64,000 nucleotides of DNA from Fremontodendron californicum. Its lineage: Eukaryota > Streptophyta > Magnoliopsida > Malvales > Malvaceae. The notes under the pieces were generated by a model. That model did no database searches, was not told the origin of the DNA, and worked only from the letters and a program-made list of their open reading frames with translations. Both the position numbers and the translations under genes were made by a program. Position 1 is the stretch's first letter, and each line of letters starts with the position of its first letter. Location: positions 754,001-818,000 of the forward strand of contig JAULJL010000017.1 of the NCBI GenBank assembly GCA_030761205.1, given 5' to 3'. Shown piece after piece: positions 1-12,490 of this stretch.

Positions 1-560
1 CAATTGTAGTTTTGTGCTACAGTACCGATTTGCTACAGTAACTTTATCTCGGGATGCTACAGTAACTTTATCTCGGGACGCTACAGTAACTTTCGAAAAA
101 CAACTCTTTTATTAATATGAGAAAAGACCAAATATACACTAGACACACTCTTTTAATATGCACTCACAACTTCACTCTTTTTCTTTCTTTTTCTCTCTAC
201 TCACCACACACCTATCACACAACACACATCTCTATTTATAGCTCTTCAAGTTGGTGTTGTAGCCAACTTAGAATTCTCTAGATAGCTAAGACTTTGATTA
301 TTCAATGAAGAAAACTGAAGAGATTTCTGGAACTAGAAGACTAAGGAGAAATTCTAAAGAAAAATCTAGAGAAAGAACAAAGAAGAGAAATCTAGAAAAC
401 TTGAGTAGAAGAAAGATAGAGATGATTCTAGAGATAAGAGAGAGGAGTTGGTGTAACTTTCAACAGGCTTCATATCGAGCTCTGCAAAAACAAAATTTTC
501 CTCATTGTTTATATTTTATCAAAGATGTAAAAAATATTTTTGCCAACAGAAAGCCTAGCT
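1..560. repeat. Repeat-derived DNA, possible LTR fragment
   Basis: The window opens with direct copies of a GCTACAGTAAC core, followed by a pyrimidine-rich tract, a TATTTATAGCTC stretch near 234 and a purine-rich tract with many TCTAGA-like words. This layout (repeats, TATA-like box, skewed leader) resembles the promoter half of an LTR retrotransposon, but no gag/pol, primer-binding site or paired LTR is visible. The 87-codon frame at 305-568 is low-complexity (K/R/E-rich) and is not called as a gene. The stretch lies just downstream of the last EDD1-type exon that I can see, so it may sit inside an intron or mark where that gene copy was cut. Confidence 0.35.
16..96. repeat. Short tandem repeat, GCTACAGTAAC core
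   Basis: The core GCTACAGTA starts at 16, 32, 56 and 80. The last two intervals are exactly 24 bp, and the spacer (TTTATCTCGGGA) is nearly identical. This is a small direct-repeat array rather than chance, and it contains no frame of interest. Confidence 0.7.
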
Positions 561-698
561 CCAGCTAAAAGGAAAGCAAGCAAGAAGATGGTTACTGATC
601 AGGCAGCTTGGGTTAAACATCATTTCTCAGCTAACTTTTATTATGAACAATGTTTAATTTTATGCCCTTTTCTATGAACAAGTAACAAATAAGTTAAC

Positions 699-3600
699 CT
701 GAGAACAGCTTCATTTCCTTTTCTCACCACCATCTCATTGATTGCTCCATTTGCCACCTAAAAGAAAGAACAAGGTTAACTGATGACACCATCAAGAGAA
801 AACATCTGACAAAACTTCTCTCTAAAAACCAAGTCTTACTGCAATGAAGCAGGACAACAGCTTTCCATTATCATCAGTAATGGAAAAATACTTTTGGTGC
901 TTCTGCATAACCTGCATTTATTGGTGCATAGCATTAATACATACAAAAAAATCATACTAATGCCAAGATAAAACATGGGACAGGAGATCTAAGCATGCAA
1001 TAGGATCGGTCAGTTTACTCAAAGAGCCTTGGAAGACGTACAACCTCATTAACGATACATACAAGATATGTGAAATTATCTAAAATAACCACACAAAAAA
1101 AGTTCACATGCAAGTTTAGCAACACAACAGTCACGCAAGGGTTTCTCAACAGCTTACCATAGTTAAAAGATCGTCTGGAAGCTCTAAGAAGGACTCTTTA
1201 AACTTTCCAAGCACTGGAACAGGTGCCTCAACAAGATTTACAACCTGGAATATTAAAATACTGTAAGAACAAGTCTCTTTGCAACAGAATTCACCAAAGA
1301 GAGCAGCAATGATACCTCCAACAATTACCTCACTGAGCAAGCTTTCCTGAATAACTATGTTCCCATTGACACTTTTTGCTAATAAATTTGAGCGCTCAAA
1401 ATCTTTTTCTTTCTATCCTGTCAATAGCCATTCAGTTCAGCTTTAAAGTCTATGAAGAAAGAAAAGTTTATACAATCAAAGATAATCCTGATAAATAGAA
1501 AATAGGAAAAAGAAAAAAAGGAACTCCTGAAAGAAAACAATGTGCAACAAAGTTCTTCATGATACCTCAATTTCAACATCGATTCCAGCATTCTTCATTA
1601 TACTAGTATAAGATTCTGCACTTTCTACCTGTGGAAAGCATTTCCGAGATAACATCAATATACATTTAAAAAATAAGTGATGCAAGTGCAAGCACCAAGG
1701 AATGTTTTCCAATGTCCAATAAAGATGAGCAGCTGTCTAATGAGTTTTCTATAAGCACTTCAAAACGAATCGCTAGGTTCCAGTTGCTTAACTCTGGCCA
1801 CTTAATGGCATTTGTAAACTATAGTGAAACAAAACCAGTTAGATCAAATAATCATATGGGAAGGTGACTGACTAATATCATCATAATGCTTAGAGATGCC
1901 ACAATAGAAAAAATAATCTTTCAATACTTCACACAAAAAGCAGAAGAATTTGGTGGAAACAATAAACAAGTTTCCATACATACCATAACAGTAGCTGCTG
2001 GAGTATTACGAAGACCATAAGACAAGTTTCCACTACATATGAAAAATGAAAATGGTAAGTAGAGAAAGTAACAATTGGCTGTGAGTAAAGAGGAGAGGAT
2101 ACAGTGGCAATACATAATTATGATTACCTCAAAATTCCAGCAAATGCAAATGGAACTACTGTATCTCCATGGAGGGATATAATCCAACGAATAGGTCTGC
2201 TGAACATGACCTACATTAAGAAAGCAAGGGAAAACGAATATCCTTTTATAAAATAAAAAACATAGAACCCATACACATTCTTTTAGATGATTCTAAACTG
2301 GTAAAGGATTCAAATAAATGTGCAAAGAGTAAAACAGAGAAGAAAAGGCCAATTCTTGAATAGAATATTCACTGCTCACATAGACACGATATTAAAAGGA
2401 GAAAAATAAAAAGAATAGCAAGTACCTGGGAGTTCCAACGCATCGACTTCGGGAAAGATATTTTAGCAAGGATTCCAGGCAACTCTTCAGATAAAACCTA
2501 GCATATAAAATAGATGATTACATTGATAAATAACTTAAAATGCCAGAGATGGCCTGGCAAAGAATGAGGTAGTTTACACGATATAAATGAAAAGAACATA
2601 GAAAATAAAGGACCATGCAAGGTGACAAAAACTCTCTGATTTCATTTCGCCAAGCAAAAGAGAGAGATCAGCATTCGAACCTCCAAAGCAACTCGAGCAG
2701 ATTCTTTGACACGAGCATACACATACTCTCTTTTCCCTGCAAAGCATTTATTTTAAGAATAGAACAAAATTTTCTTAAGTACTCATGATCAATTTTATTC
2801 GACGACGATGGGAACAAAATGATGCCAAAACAAGGATTAGGTTTATATGCAACCAAATCCTCTTCCATTAAAATGGAAGAGGATCAGGTTTTAAGGGTAA
2901 TTAATTCCTCCTCATTAATAAAGTAACTCTTAAGACAAGAATTTATACCAAGTAGGTACAGATCATTTGCTATGAATTTGTGGAATTTAAACCAGTGAGA
3001 ATGTATTGTAAGATGCATTTTTCAGTTTGGTCAAGCAACATTCTTTTTTCAATAAAATCTCTTGGAAAGCTAACATGAATTATTCAAAACATGACACAGA
3101 ACTTTGGAGATCATAATGAATGTTGGTGAGGAAATATGCAATGCCTATTGTTTCCTTCTATTCGATGTTTTTATCATGATTGTAATGGGTTATATTAAAT
3201 AAGTTTTCCTAGAAAATAGATGAAGCACAGAATACTGAAAATCAAGTATTATGCATGAATCAAAACGGACTCACCATCAACTTTTCTGAACAAAGAGTCC
3301 AGTGGAACAGCATATCTGCAGCAAAAACCCTCAGCAGCCTGCAGAAAATAACAAATTTCAAATGGGTAGAAACCAAAATATAAAGGAGAAATGTGAAACT
3401 CCTGGAACTCCCAGAGTCTTTGCTAATGAAGTTATACAGCCCAATAAACTAAATCACTGGATAAAACAACTTCCTTTGTAGGATTTCCGTGTTGGTCAAA
3501 GGCTTTCAAAACAGGAGGTCCCGAAACCTCATTCTCTGCTTGCTTAGGATGAAGACTCTTAACAGATATCTGAAATGACAAAAAGGCTTGGGTTATTTAA

Positions 3601-6600
3601 CTAACATAAAAGAATTAAGGAATCTACCTGGTGTACACGCTGATAATGATAGGAATTTGCACTAGAAAATAAATGACACATAGTAAGTCAATTGTCTAGT
3701 GTCTCAGTAATGCATCACAGCAAACATTTGACAATTGTGAGAAATGCACCTCTATGGTACACTAAAAGGTTTTTCCACAAGAAGAATGCCTTGCTATATC
3801 ATGATAGGTTCACTTGGATCAATTCATATGCGATTCTAACAAATTTTAATATATTAGCAATGAGGTTACAGATTCTGATAAAAAGTACTCATGCAATCAG
3901 CTTTTTATACTCTTTCAAGACTAAAAGCATAACCCAAACTAGTCCCAACAGGTTTAACCCATTCAACTTCTTAAACAGCAGCATTCTCAAAAACAGACAG
4001 ATATTATTTAAATACACATGCAAAAAAAAAAAAATTGTAAATAGAGTGCAAAATTGGGTAAAACCCATAGTTGTACCACTAGTCGGCGAGGAGTGCCAAA
4101 AGCCTGTACGCCACCATGGTTCAATCTCTGTTTTTCCAGCAGCCGCAACGTTAAATCTTTAAGCTGCAATGACCAAAACCTCAAGTTCAGTCCACAACAA
4201 ATATTAAATTAAACAAGCATCAATCCAGAATTCAACAAGTAAAAAGGCAAAGAAAGAAATGAGGAAAACAATATACCAAATGCATTTCCCATACAGCTTC
4301 AAGAGGAATCATATAAAATGGCCAATAAGATTTAAATTGGATAAACAACATATCAAAAAGAGAAAGATCCATGCTTCATACAAGATCAATCATACTTGCT
4401 GGCTTGCATTAACTACATCATGAGGTGGCATCTCTTCAGTCCCAATTTCAAGAACAAACAATCTTGGATCATGATGCACCTATAAAACATAATTAAGATA
4501 AACAAAAGATTCATAAAGGTGAAAACAAGTGTAGAAACATTGTGGTTTAAACTTATACGATTATCAACACTCAAGAAAAGTAGAACCTTAAAAGAAACTA
4601 GTGAAGTAGCAGTTAATAGAATTTTCGATATGGAAAAGCTATAGTTGCATAAATAAGCGTATTGGAACAACTCAAAACAATTTCAAGTTTCAACTAGAGA
4701 GGACCATAGAGCTCAATGACAATTAGAGAGGAATAAAAGACCAAAGGTTTGTACCAAATTATAAAAAACCAAAAGTGGTGGTAATCTAGAACATCTTGTC
4801 TCAACAAGTGCAGAATAGAAGAATGTAAAGGAAAAAAACGCATGTGATTGAAAACATAAATTAAAAATGGGAGGAACATTTATGAAATGCAGGAACTTGT
4901 GTGTGTGTGTGTCTTACCTGTGTGTTTGTTTACAGAAGACATCTTGACATTAAGCTAAGAACAATTAAACAAAAAAATGTTTCCATTAAGCTATGTACAA
5001 TTAAACATAGAATGCCTCCAGCCTCTAAACCCCCAACTTTGTAAGAAGATGGAACAAAGAGGCATCATCAATTCACCTGTTCAATGTACCCAACCACTAG
5101 CACTCTATGCACCAATGCACTTGGGTGGTCCAACTTATTGCAATGAACAGACTAGACATCATCTTTTTTGCAAAGGACATAAAACAGAAGGTTGAAGCCA
5201 GCCAAACCTATAATAGTGTATCCAAACAACATATACAACTAACGAATGGTAATTGTTGGTGTACACAAAAGATCCAGCAACAACCCCAGTGTGATAGTCT
5301 TGCTGCACAAGAACAACTTTCCCAAATCTTATAATTGGCATGTATCTAGGAACCAGTATAACTATGAAAAATTGGAAAGCCCAAAAAAATAAAAATAAGA
5401 CATTAATTACAATTAAGCTCCCAATAGCCTAAGAAGTGCTACAATAAGAAAAGTGATAAAAGAAAGAACAAAAAACACTGACATATTTGGGACTAACCTT
5501 TTTCACTGCTGCCTCCAGAACCTCTTGTATGTCCGAAAGGATATCCAAGAGATTCTCGTGTCTCTAACCAGAGTTGGGCACATTGACGGGCTAAACTGAT
5601 AAATCAACAAGGACAAGCACCATGAGAGATGTGGGACCAGAGCAATAAGGAAAAACAGTCAAATGAACAGAGGAATTTCTTCTGTTCAAGGAGGGACTAA
5701 AAAGTATGTACACTCAATCATCTATAAATCATGCCTGTTGCAAAATTTTCTTTCATAGACAAACATAAATGTAGAATATCCTTTCAAAGGTTTCACATAC
5801 TGGGCATTCTTCTTCAGGAATGAAAGTGTACTGAACAAAACCCTATTGCTCTCAATATTTTCCTGTTCCTAAAAAGGTCACTACTAGCTCATAAGTTTCC
5901 AATGTGAATAAATTGATATAAGCCAAAAAAGAAACCTCACCTGCGCATGCGACCGAAATAACGAGCACGTCTGTTACCCCAACAAAGCCTCTAGAGTCCA
6001 AGATATTAAAAGCATGAGATGTCTTCAGAAGCTGGTCATACCTAGCATGTTTTTGAGAAAAGATTAACTTAAAAAGAAAGTAAAGAAGGAAAAAAGTAGG
6101 AATACAACTAATTGTAGGAAACATTGAAACATTACTAAACATACGCAGGAATTGCCAATCCTGAAGCAAGTAAGGAACGAGCTTCTTCCTCAAAAAAATC
6201 AAAATGCTTTTGAGTTTTGAATATGGTGAACACTGGCATGTTCTAAATAATAAGCACTCATCTCCTTCCTGAAAGAACAATTCAATAAAACAATTACTTG
6301 CATTTTACATAAACAGAAAGACAAAAGCATTTCCAAGCATTAGGCTGCTGATACTGGTGAATGGCGATGGCAATATTAAATTAAATAAGAGAATCTAAAA
6401 ATCTAGGTTTCTTAGGAGAATCAGTGTTCATCAAGCTACGAACCTTGCAACACAACTCTCAAGCTAAAAAAGCACACATATTTTAAAAAGAAAAAGGTGA
6501 AAAAGTTTACTTATTTTCCAAGAAAAGCTCCCCATATGTGATCCCATCAGCATACTGAATTTTCTTGAAATGATCAACACCCTGCAATTCAAATCATAAC

Positions 6601-9600
6601 TGAAGTAACTTTAGGCAAATTAAAAAATAAAACAAAGCAGAAGAGAAGAGAAGAGAAGAAAGATGAATGATGTTATGAAATTCACCTGAAGTAACATAAG
6701 TATACGCTCTAGGCCATACGTGATTTCAATAGATATTGGTGACAACTGAAGACTTCCAGCCTGAGAGAGAGAGACAGTCACTCATGAAGTTCGGATTTGG
6801 AAAATCAGAAGAAAACTACATAATGCGGTCCAAGAGTGAGAGTCGCAACTTTCAAAAAGAAAAACAAGACATTTCAACATGTAGATGTCAAAGAACAAAC
6901 CTGCTGGAAGTAGGTGAATTGTGTGATCTCCATCCCATCCATCCAAACTTCCCAGCCCAGACCCCATGCACCAAGTACCTATAAGCATGTGTGAGGCCAA
7001 TAAGTGATGCTAAAAATATCATAGTTTTAAAGTGCTCAAAATTAAGACGCAAGCTGGCTTTAACCAATTACAAAAAACTATACAGATTGGAAAACATACA
7101 TATAAAAAAAAAAAAAAACCATGAAAATAGATCATATTACCGGGCTCTCCCAATTGTCCTCGACAAACCGTATATCATGTTCACTAACATCAATACCTGT
7201 TACACAAGAATATTATGATTACCTTTTGAACTTATATGTCCATTCATGATCATATTATATGTCATATCCACAAAATAAAATATAAAAAAAAAAAAAAACT
7301 TATTCAACTATATAGCATCTGCATTCCATTTTGAGAATTAAAGGAGGATGATCAAAGACCAATAAGTTAAATACCATAAGTTTGAAGTCCTAGACCCCCT
7401 ACTTTGAAAGGACAGAAGATGGTGTCTAACTTTGAGCATCATTAAACCAATTAATTTATCAAAAGTTAGTGGATGCTAGACAACTTAGTAAGTATTTAGT
7501 AAAAAAAATGTGTAGGAGTGGTTGATGTGTAACACTAATTGGCTGGTATCTTGGAGACACAAAGTCATTAGAAACTGCACACACCTCCACAAGTCATGCC
7601 ACAAAAGATAAGAGAAAAGCGTCCAAGGCAATTCACTTTTACATTATAAACAGGGCCAGCTAGCACTTTACATTCTCAGTACAAATGTATCTAAGCAAAA
7701 ATCTAGTTATTGTGCCAAAGCTCAAAGTTGAAGAAATTGTCAGCTTACCAACATAAAAGATAACTATTTCATTATTTTTTTGTCCAATTATTAGGCTATA
7801 CAAGGAGGAAGCTATCTTACAAACCAGATCAAGTTCCCTAATGATAAACAGTATGCATAAGATTAGCACAAACTACAAGATTAATACAATAAAGGCAGCA
7901 TTAGGGAATTATTGCAACTTACAAGTAGGAACAAACATTTACATAGCAAAGCTCTCACCAATGTATATCAACATGTGAAGAAAAGGAGGCCAACCAAATA
8001 CCTAATGCTGAAAGGCTACGAATAAAGAGGTCTTGTGAATTTCCGGGATCAGGCTTTAGTATAACCTGAAATCATTCAAGGAAATGGTAGGAAAAAAGAA
8101 AAGGAATATGAAAAATGACTGCAAAAAGAAGCTTCATAAATCATTAAAATATCACAAAACGATCTATTCAATAAATAGAGCAAACCTGAAATTGAGTGTG
8201 GCGTTGGAGCCTGTTAGGATTTTCCCCATAACGACTATCATCTGGCCGGATGCTAGGCTCCACATACCTAAAAAACTCCAAATTATCGATTAGTTATTAA
8301 ATATTAAATGTACGATGATCCATTAATAGAAGCCAAGCAATATTTGAACAAAAAATTAACTAGAGATGTTTTCTTTCCAAAAAATTATAGCATTTTGACT
8401 CAGCTACTTAGACAGGATCATGTTAACTCCATATTAGCAATTATCAAGCACTTTTTTAAATGCTTTCTTGCACCTGAAAGAATTCGAAAAAACAGTCTTA
8501 CAGTAGGATAGAATATTAAATAAGCTAATCAGAAAGTTTCTGCAAATTTCATATTTTCTATTACTAGTAAACATGAAAAAGCTTATGCATGTACGATTCA
8601 CCAAAAAAAACAAAAACAAAAAGCAGAAGCAGAAGAACAAAAACAAAAACAAAAACAACAAAATAAATAACCAGAAGAAAACATAATTAAAAATGGATGA
8701 ATGGAAGTCCACGAAACAGTGGCCAGACTTCCAACAACTGCAACATCCAATGACGCATTGAACATCCACCATTGCCCATTTTATTTAAGCTTTCACGTAA
8801 AATACACCAAAGAAAAGTGTTGTGAGCAAATAATCATCAAAGACAGACTAAGCACAAAAGGATTAAAATGCATAGGAAATTGTTTTAAGTTCAAGAAACT
8901 CGCAACCATAAGTATACTTACGCAACGTTCCATGGTTCTGGACCAAGAACTCTTAGGTATGTCAAAGGATTCATAGTCCCGGCTCCAACCTACTCATTAC
9001 AAACAAAACCTTAATGAAACTGACTGGTAATTGACAAGAATTTAAAAATCCGAGGCAAACGAAAATTCCGCCAAAATATTAAAAATAAATAAATAAATAG
9101 AAGAATATAATAATAAAAACAATTACGCCAATGAAAATAGCAATTGAAAAGAATTTAAAATCCGAGGCAAAAAAAGTTTTCCGAGTAAAAAAGAAGAAGA
9201 AACTAGGCCGTTACTGTTATATTACCTCCGTGTTGCTGCATTGCATTACTGCACATCCATCTGACGCCCAATATTCCTACAAAATTAGCAACAATTATAT
9301 CGATTTTTCGTCACAAATAATTTAATTAATAAAGTGTAATAGTAACAATAACAGTGTAAAAATACGGAAAGTGAGTAGTAGTTATTGGAACCTGGAGTCT
9401 TTGAATGGCTTGTTGAAATGTGAGAACAGAAGCTTTCTTTGGCTTGTCGCTGTAACTGGCGCTGGCGTTTGTCGAGGAATGTTGTTGAATTGAAGAAGTG
9501 TGATGCTATCCACTAGTTCAGAGAAGAAATAAGCACAGAAAGAGATAGAAAAAGAGAGAAGAAGATCAGAGGAAGAAGAAGACTCAGAGAGAATATTTCA

Positions 9601-10030
9601 TTCATTCAAATTGATGAGTTGTTCCTTCCTAACAGAATGGCATATAAGGTAGTGGCGTAGGATCCTAGGTAACTGTCAGGGTCATTGGAAATGACTAGAC
9701 TGACCCTCTCATGCTTCCTGCATTGTTAACAGCCAAATGGGCTGCATCCATTAACCAACCCGTAGCCCACTTACAACCCGACCCAAAGGAAAAGAGACTT
9801 AACTAACATAACAGAATTTTAAAAACAGAAATTCAAATTGTCTTTATATTTTGAGCCTGTAACAAAGTGTTAACTGCGGAGGCGGTTGTTGCTCGACTGA
9901 AGTAGCGGCGGCTAAACGGTGGTGGTGCGTTGAGAAGAATAGCCTTCGGCTTGGCGACGCGCAGGAGAGAGAGGTGGGAAGCGCGGGGCTTGAGAAAGGA
10001 GATGACTAAGGGGAAGGCGAGGATAGCCAT
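699..10030 (-). pseudogene. EDD1: EDD1-type organellar glycyl-tRNA synthetase, decayed copy, 3' end missing
   Basis: The family is the fused bacterial-type alpha-beta GlyRS that charges tRNA-Gly in plastids and mitochondria. Exons read by eye: 9875-10030 (transit peptide from MAILAF), 9392-9505, 9226-9276, 8922-8989, 8186-8267, 8002-8065, 7141-7196, 6901-6978, 6686-6760, 6511-6581, 6145-6268, 5941-6041, 5498-5595, 4396-4479, 4077-4163, 3471-3569, 3275-3338, 2681-2736, 2426-2497, 2128-2210, 1984-2032, 1566-1628, 1329-1412, 1158-1244, 840-911 and 699-757. Diagnostic stretches are NPNRLQRHTQFQ, LGAWGLGWEVWMDGMEITQF (alpha domain) and LVEAPVPVLGKFKESFLELP (beta domain). Four lesions break the frame: a 7-bp tandem duplication near 6207-6221, a 1-bp loss near 5969, a loss of about 31 bp near 5535 and a 1-bp loss near 1396. 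Splice sites are kept, so this is a duplicated, non-processed copy. Assembly indels could explain the 1-bp losses but hardly the other two. Exons after VANGAINEMVVRKGNEAVLR are not in the window. Confidence 0.88.
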
Positions 10031-10119
10031 GGCTGGCTATTTGTTTGAGGCTTGGATTGAGCCTTTACCAATTTATCAAGAAACCAAGAATGAATATTGG
10101 GTCACTAAACGTAACGTTA

Positions 10120-10365
10120 AACGGTAAAAAATTTTAACTTTTTGTTGTTGAAATTATGTTTCGGGAATCTAAATTAAAAAGTCAAAACAATAAAAATTTT
10201 GAATAAAATTATTTTATTATTTTAAATATTTTAATTTTTCATAATATTTTTTCACAATAATATCAAACACTTACAAAAATTTAAATTAATTTTTTTCACC
10301 ACACTTTCTAAATACACTTATTCAAACTTTTTTTCAACAACAATGTTAAATTAATCCTAAATAAA
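10120..10365 (-). mobile_element. MITE, family A copy 1
   Basis: A non-coding block with imperfect terminal inverted repeats: the left end reads AACTTTTTGTTGTTGAAATT and the right end, on the other strand, AACATTGTTGTTGAAAAAAA. Read on the minus strand it matches the blocks at 15.1 and 38.96 kb, sharing the GTGTGGTGAA/AAGTGATGTGTG-type core about 50 bp from the end. It begins only about 90 bp upstream of the EDD1-type start codon. Its exact ends and target duplication were not resolved. Confidence 0.55.
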
Positions 10366-11199
10366 AAAAAATTCAAATAAAATATGATTGAGCTTCAAAC
10401 ATTATATGCTAATAAAATAATATAATTTAGACATGCGACTCACTCCATATATGAGTGAGTTTCAACATTTAATTTTTATAAAATTGATTAATTTTTAGAT
10501 AAAAAAAAAAACTTGTGAGTGATAAATTTTACAAATCAAGATTGATCAAAACTGTTAATACTTGAGCACAATCATTACTATTTTTTTAATTACTATGGTG
10601 TTTAATTTATAGATACTATCAATGAACACTTTTTTTAGACTTTTATTGCAAAACATTTAGTGTTTGTTTGTTAATATACACATAATGATAAAGGTAAATA
10701 AAATAAAACATCATGGCAAATGCCATAACTCAACAAATAAATATGAAGAAAGTTAAAATATGAAGTAAATTTTCTCTTGTTCAACTAAGCCATTTGTAAA
10801 ATATAAAAAATGAAATAATTTGTGTTAACCTAAAGTATATACGATGTGGGCTTGTCCCTTTTACAATGTCTTTTTAATCTCTTCCATCATTTGATTCAAA
10901 CCAAATTGTCATAACTATATTTTAACTTGTTTTAATTGGATTTTTTTTATACTTGAAATTCTTAGGGTTAATACGATTATTAGTGTTTTTTATTAGAATT
11001 TCTGTAAATAAAGTCGATCACTTGTCAAGTCGTTTATGAATTTGGGCTCCATGTAGGGTCGTCGATCAAACCCAACAAAATAAATTCTGAAAAATTGGGC
11101 TAAGTTTCAACGTGTATTTTGGGCTACAAGTCCTTGGCGAGAAAATGATTTTCTCCTCTTGTTAATGTTATTCACTTATTTGCCTTTGCATATTTAAGG
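10366..11199. other. AT-rich intergenic DNA, no gene seen
   Basis: Only short A/T runs and stop-rich frames in all six directions. No recognisable coding segment, RNA gene or sharp repeat was found. Confidence 0.6.
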
Positions 11200-12490
11200 C
11201 ATGCAAAAACGTGTAAGATTAAGAGAACGGTGGTATGATAGAAAATGACTATTTTTTTATGAAAAGTAATTGGTAAAAATATGATTTTCATATTTGGTAT
11301 GCTAAAAATTACTTATTTTATTGGAAATGTAACTTTCTTTAGAGAGTTACTTTGCCACAAGTATTGGAATGTGATTCTCATGAGAAGCGGTGAAAAAATA
11401 ACTTTTCCATGAAATTGAAAAGTTAAAAAAATGTTAAGACAAATTTATCTTCCTCCTATTTGATTTAAAATTATCAATTGAAATATTATTTTAAAATATT
11501 TAGTAAAAATATTTATTAATACTAAATATTATTGAAATATTTAAATAATATTTAATTTGCATCCAGCTTTTTAATTTTTTAATTACATGAGAATAACTTT
11601 GAAAATTTAATATTAACAAATATTTTTTTATCCTAAAAGTAACTCAAATTACCAATTGAAATATTATTTTTAAATATTTAATATAAATGTTTGTTAATAA
11701 TAAATATCATTGAAATATTTAAATAATATTTAATTTGCATCTAGCCTTTTAATTTTTCAATTACTTGAGAGTAATTTCGAAAATTTATTATTAACAAACA
11801 TTTTTTAATCCTAAAAGTAACTCAAATTATCAATTGAAATATTATTTTTAAATATTTAATACAAATATTTGTTAATAATAAATATCATTGAAATATTTAA
11901 ATAATATTTAATTTGCATTCAATTTTTTAATTTTTCAACTACATGAGAATAACTTTCAAATTTTATTATTAACAATTTTTTTTTTAATCTTAAAAGTAAC
12001 TTAAGTTATCAATTGAAATATTATTTTTAAATATTTAATATAAATGTTTGTTAATAATAAATATCATTGAAATATTTAAATTATATTTAATTTGTATTCA
12101 GTCTTTTAATTTTTTAACCATATGAAAATAACTTTGAAATTTTATTATTAACAAATATTTTTTATCTTAAAAGTAACTCAAATTATTACTTAAAATATTA
12201 TTCTTAAATATTTAATATAAATATTTGTTAATAATAAACATCATTGAAAAATGTTAAGATTAATAAAATTTATATTTTTTTGATAAGAGTAATTTCGAAA
12301 ATTACCATCATATTTTTAGTAAAGTGTTTAGTGAACCAAAAGTCTCAATGTAACTTTTTCAGGATTTTAATCAGCATTTTTTCATGTATATCAAACTCTG
12401 TAAAGTTACATTCTCATGAGTCACATTTGAAGAAATCACATTTTATTAAAATCATGACATGCGAAAACACCAAACGCCTCCTAAAAGTGA
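11200..12490. mobile_element. Non-autonomous TIR element with internal minisatellite
   Basis: The outer parts are inverted relatives of each other. GGAATGTGATTCTCATGAG (about 11363) pairs with TTACATTCTCATGAGTCACA (about 12408), and the right end carries ACCAAACGCCTCC, a word common at plant TIR-element ends. The interior is the tandem repeat listed separately. There is no transposase frame; the 100-codon plus-strand frame at 12244-12546 is only the right arm read through. The superfamily is unresolved and the boundaries are approximate to tens of bases. Confidence 0.5.
11473..12255 (+). repeat. Tandem repeat, about 178 bp x 4.5
   Basis: The word CAATTGAAATATTATTTT recurs at 11475, 11653, 11831 and 12010 (spacing 178, 178, 179), with a fifth diverged copy near 12190. 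Each unit continues through AAATATTTAATA, TTGTTAATAATAAATATCAT, a TTTAATTTGCAT block and a CATGAGAATAACTTT block. Copies differ by scattered substitutions. The period lies in the nucleosome or satellite monomer range. Confidence 0.85.

Noticed and set aside
3692..4162. 156-codon plus-strand frame
   Set aside because: It covers an intron and an exon of the minus-strand EDD1-type gene, with no recognisable protein.
5852..6280. 142-codon minus-strand frame as a gene of its own
   Set aside because: It joins two EDD1-type exons and their intron; its wrong-frame ends are the product of the pseudogene lesions.
8434..8772. 112-codon minus-strand frame with a Phe/Leu-rich, membrane-like stretch
   Set aside because: The stretch is the translation of a CAAAAA microsatellite within an EDD1-type intron; not a real membrane protein.
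9506..9874. Possible LTR insertion in EDD1 intron 1 (TATA-like word and CT-rich leader on the minus strand)
   Set aside because: Suggestive layout only; no paired LTR, target duplication or primer-binding site could be identified.
11473..12255. CRISPR array
   Set aside because: The repeats are 178-bp head-to-tail units without unique spacers and lie in a plant nuclear context.
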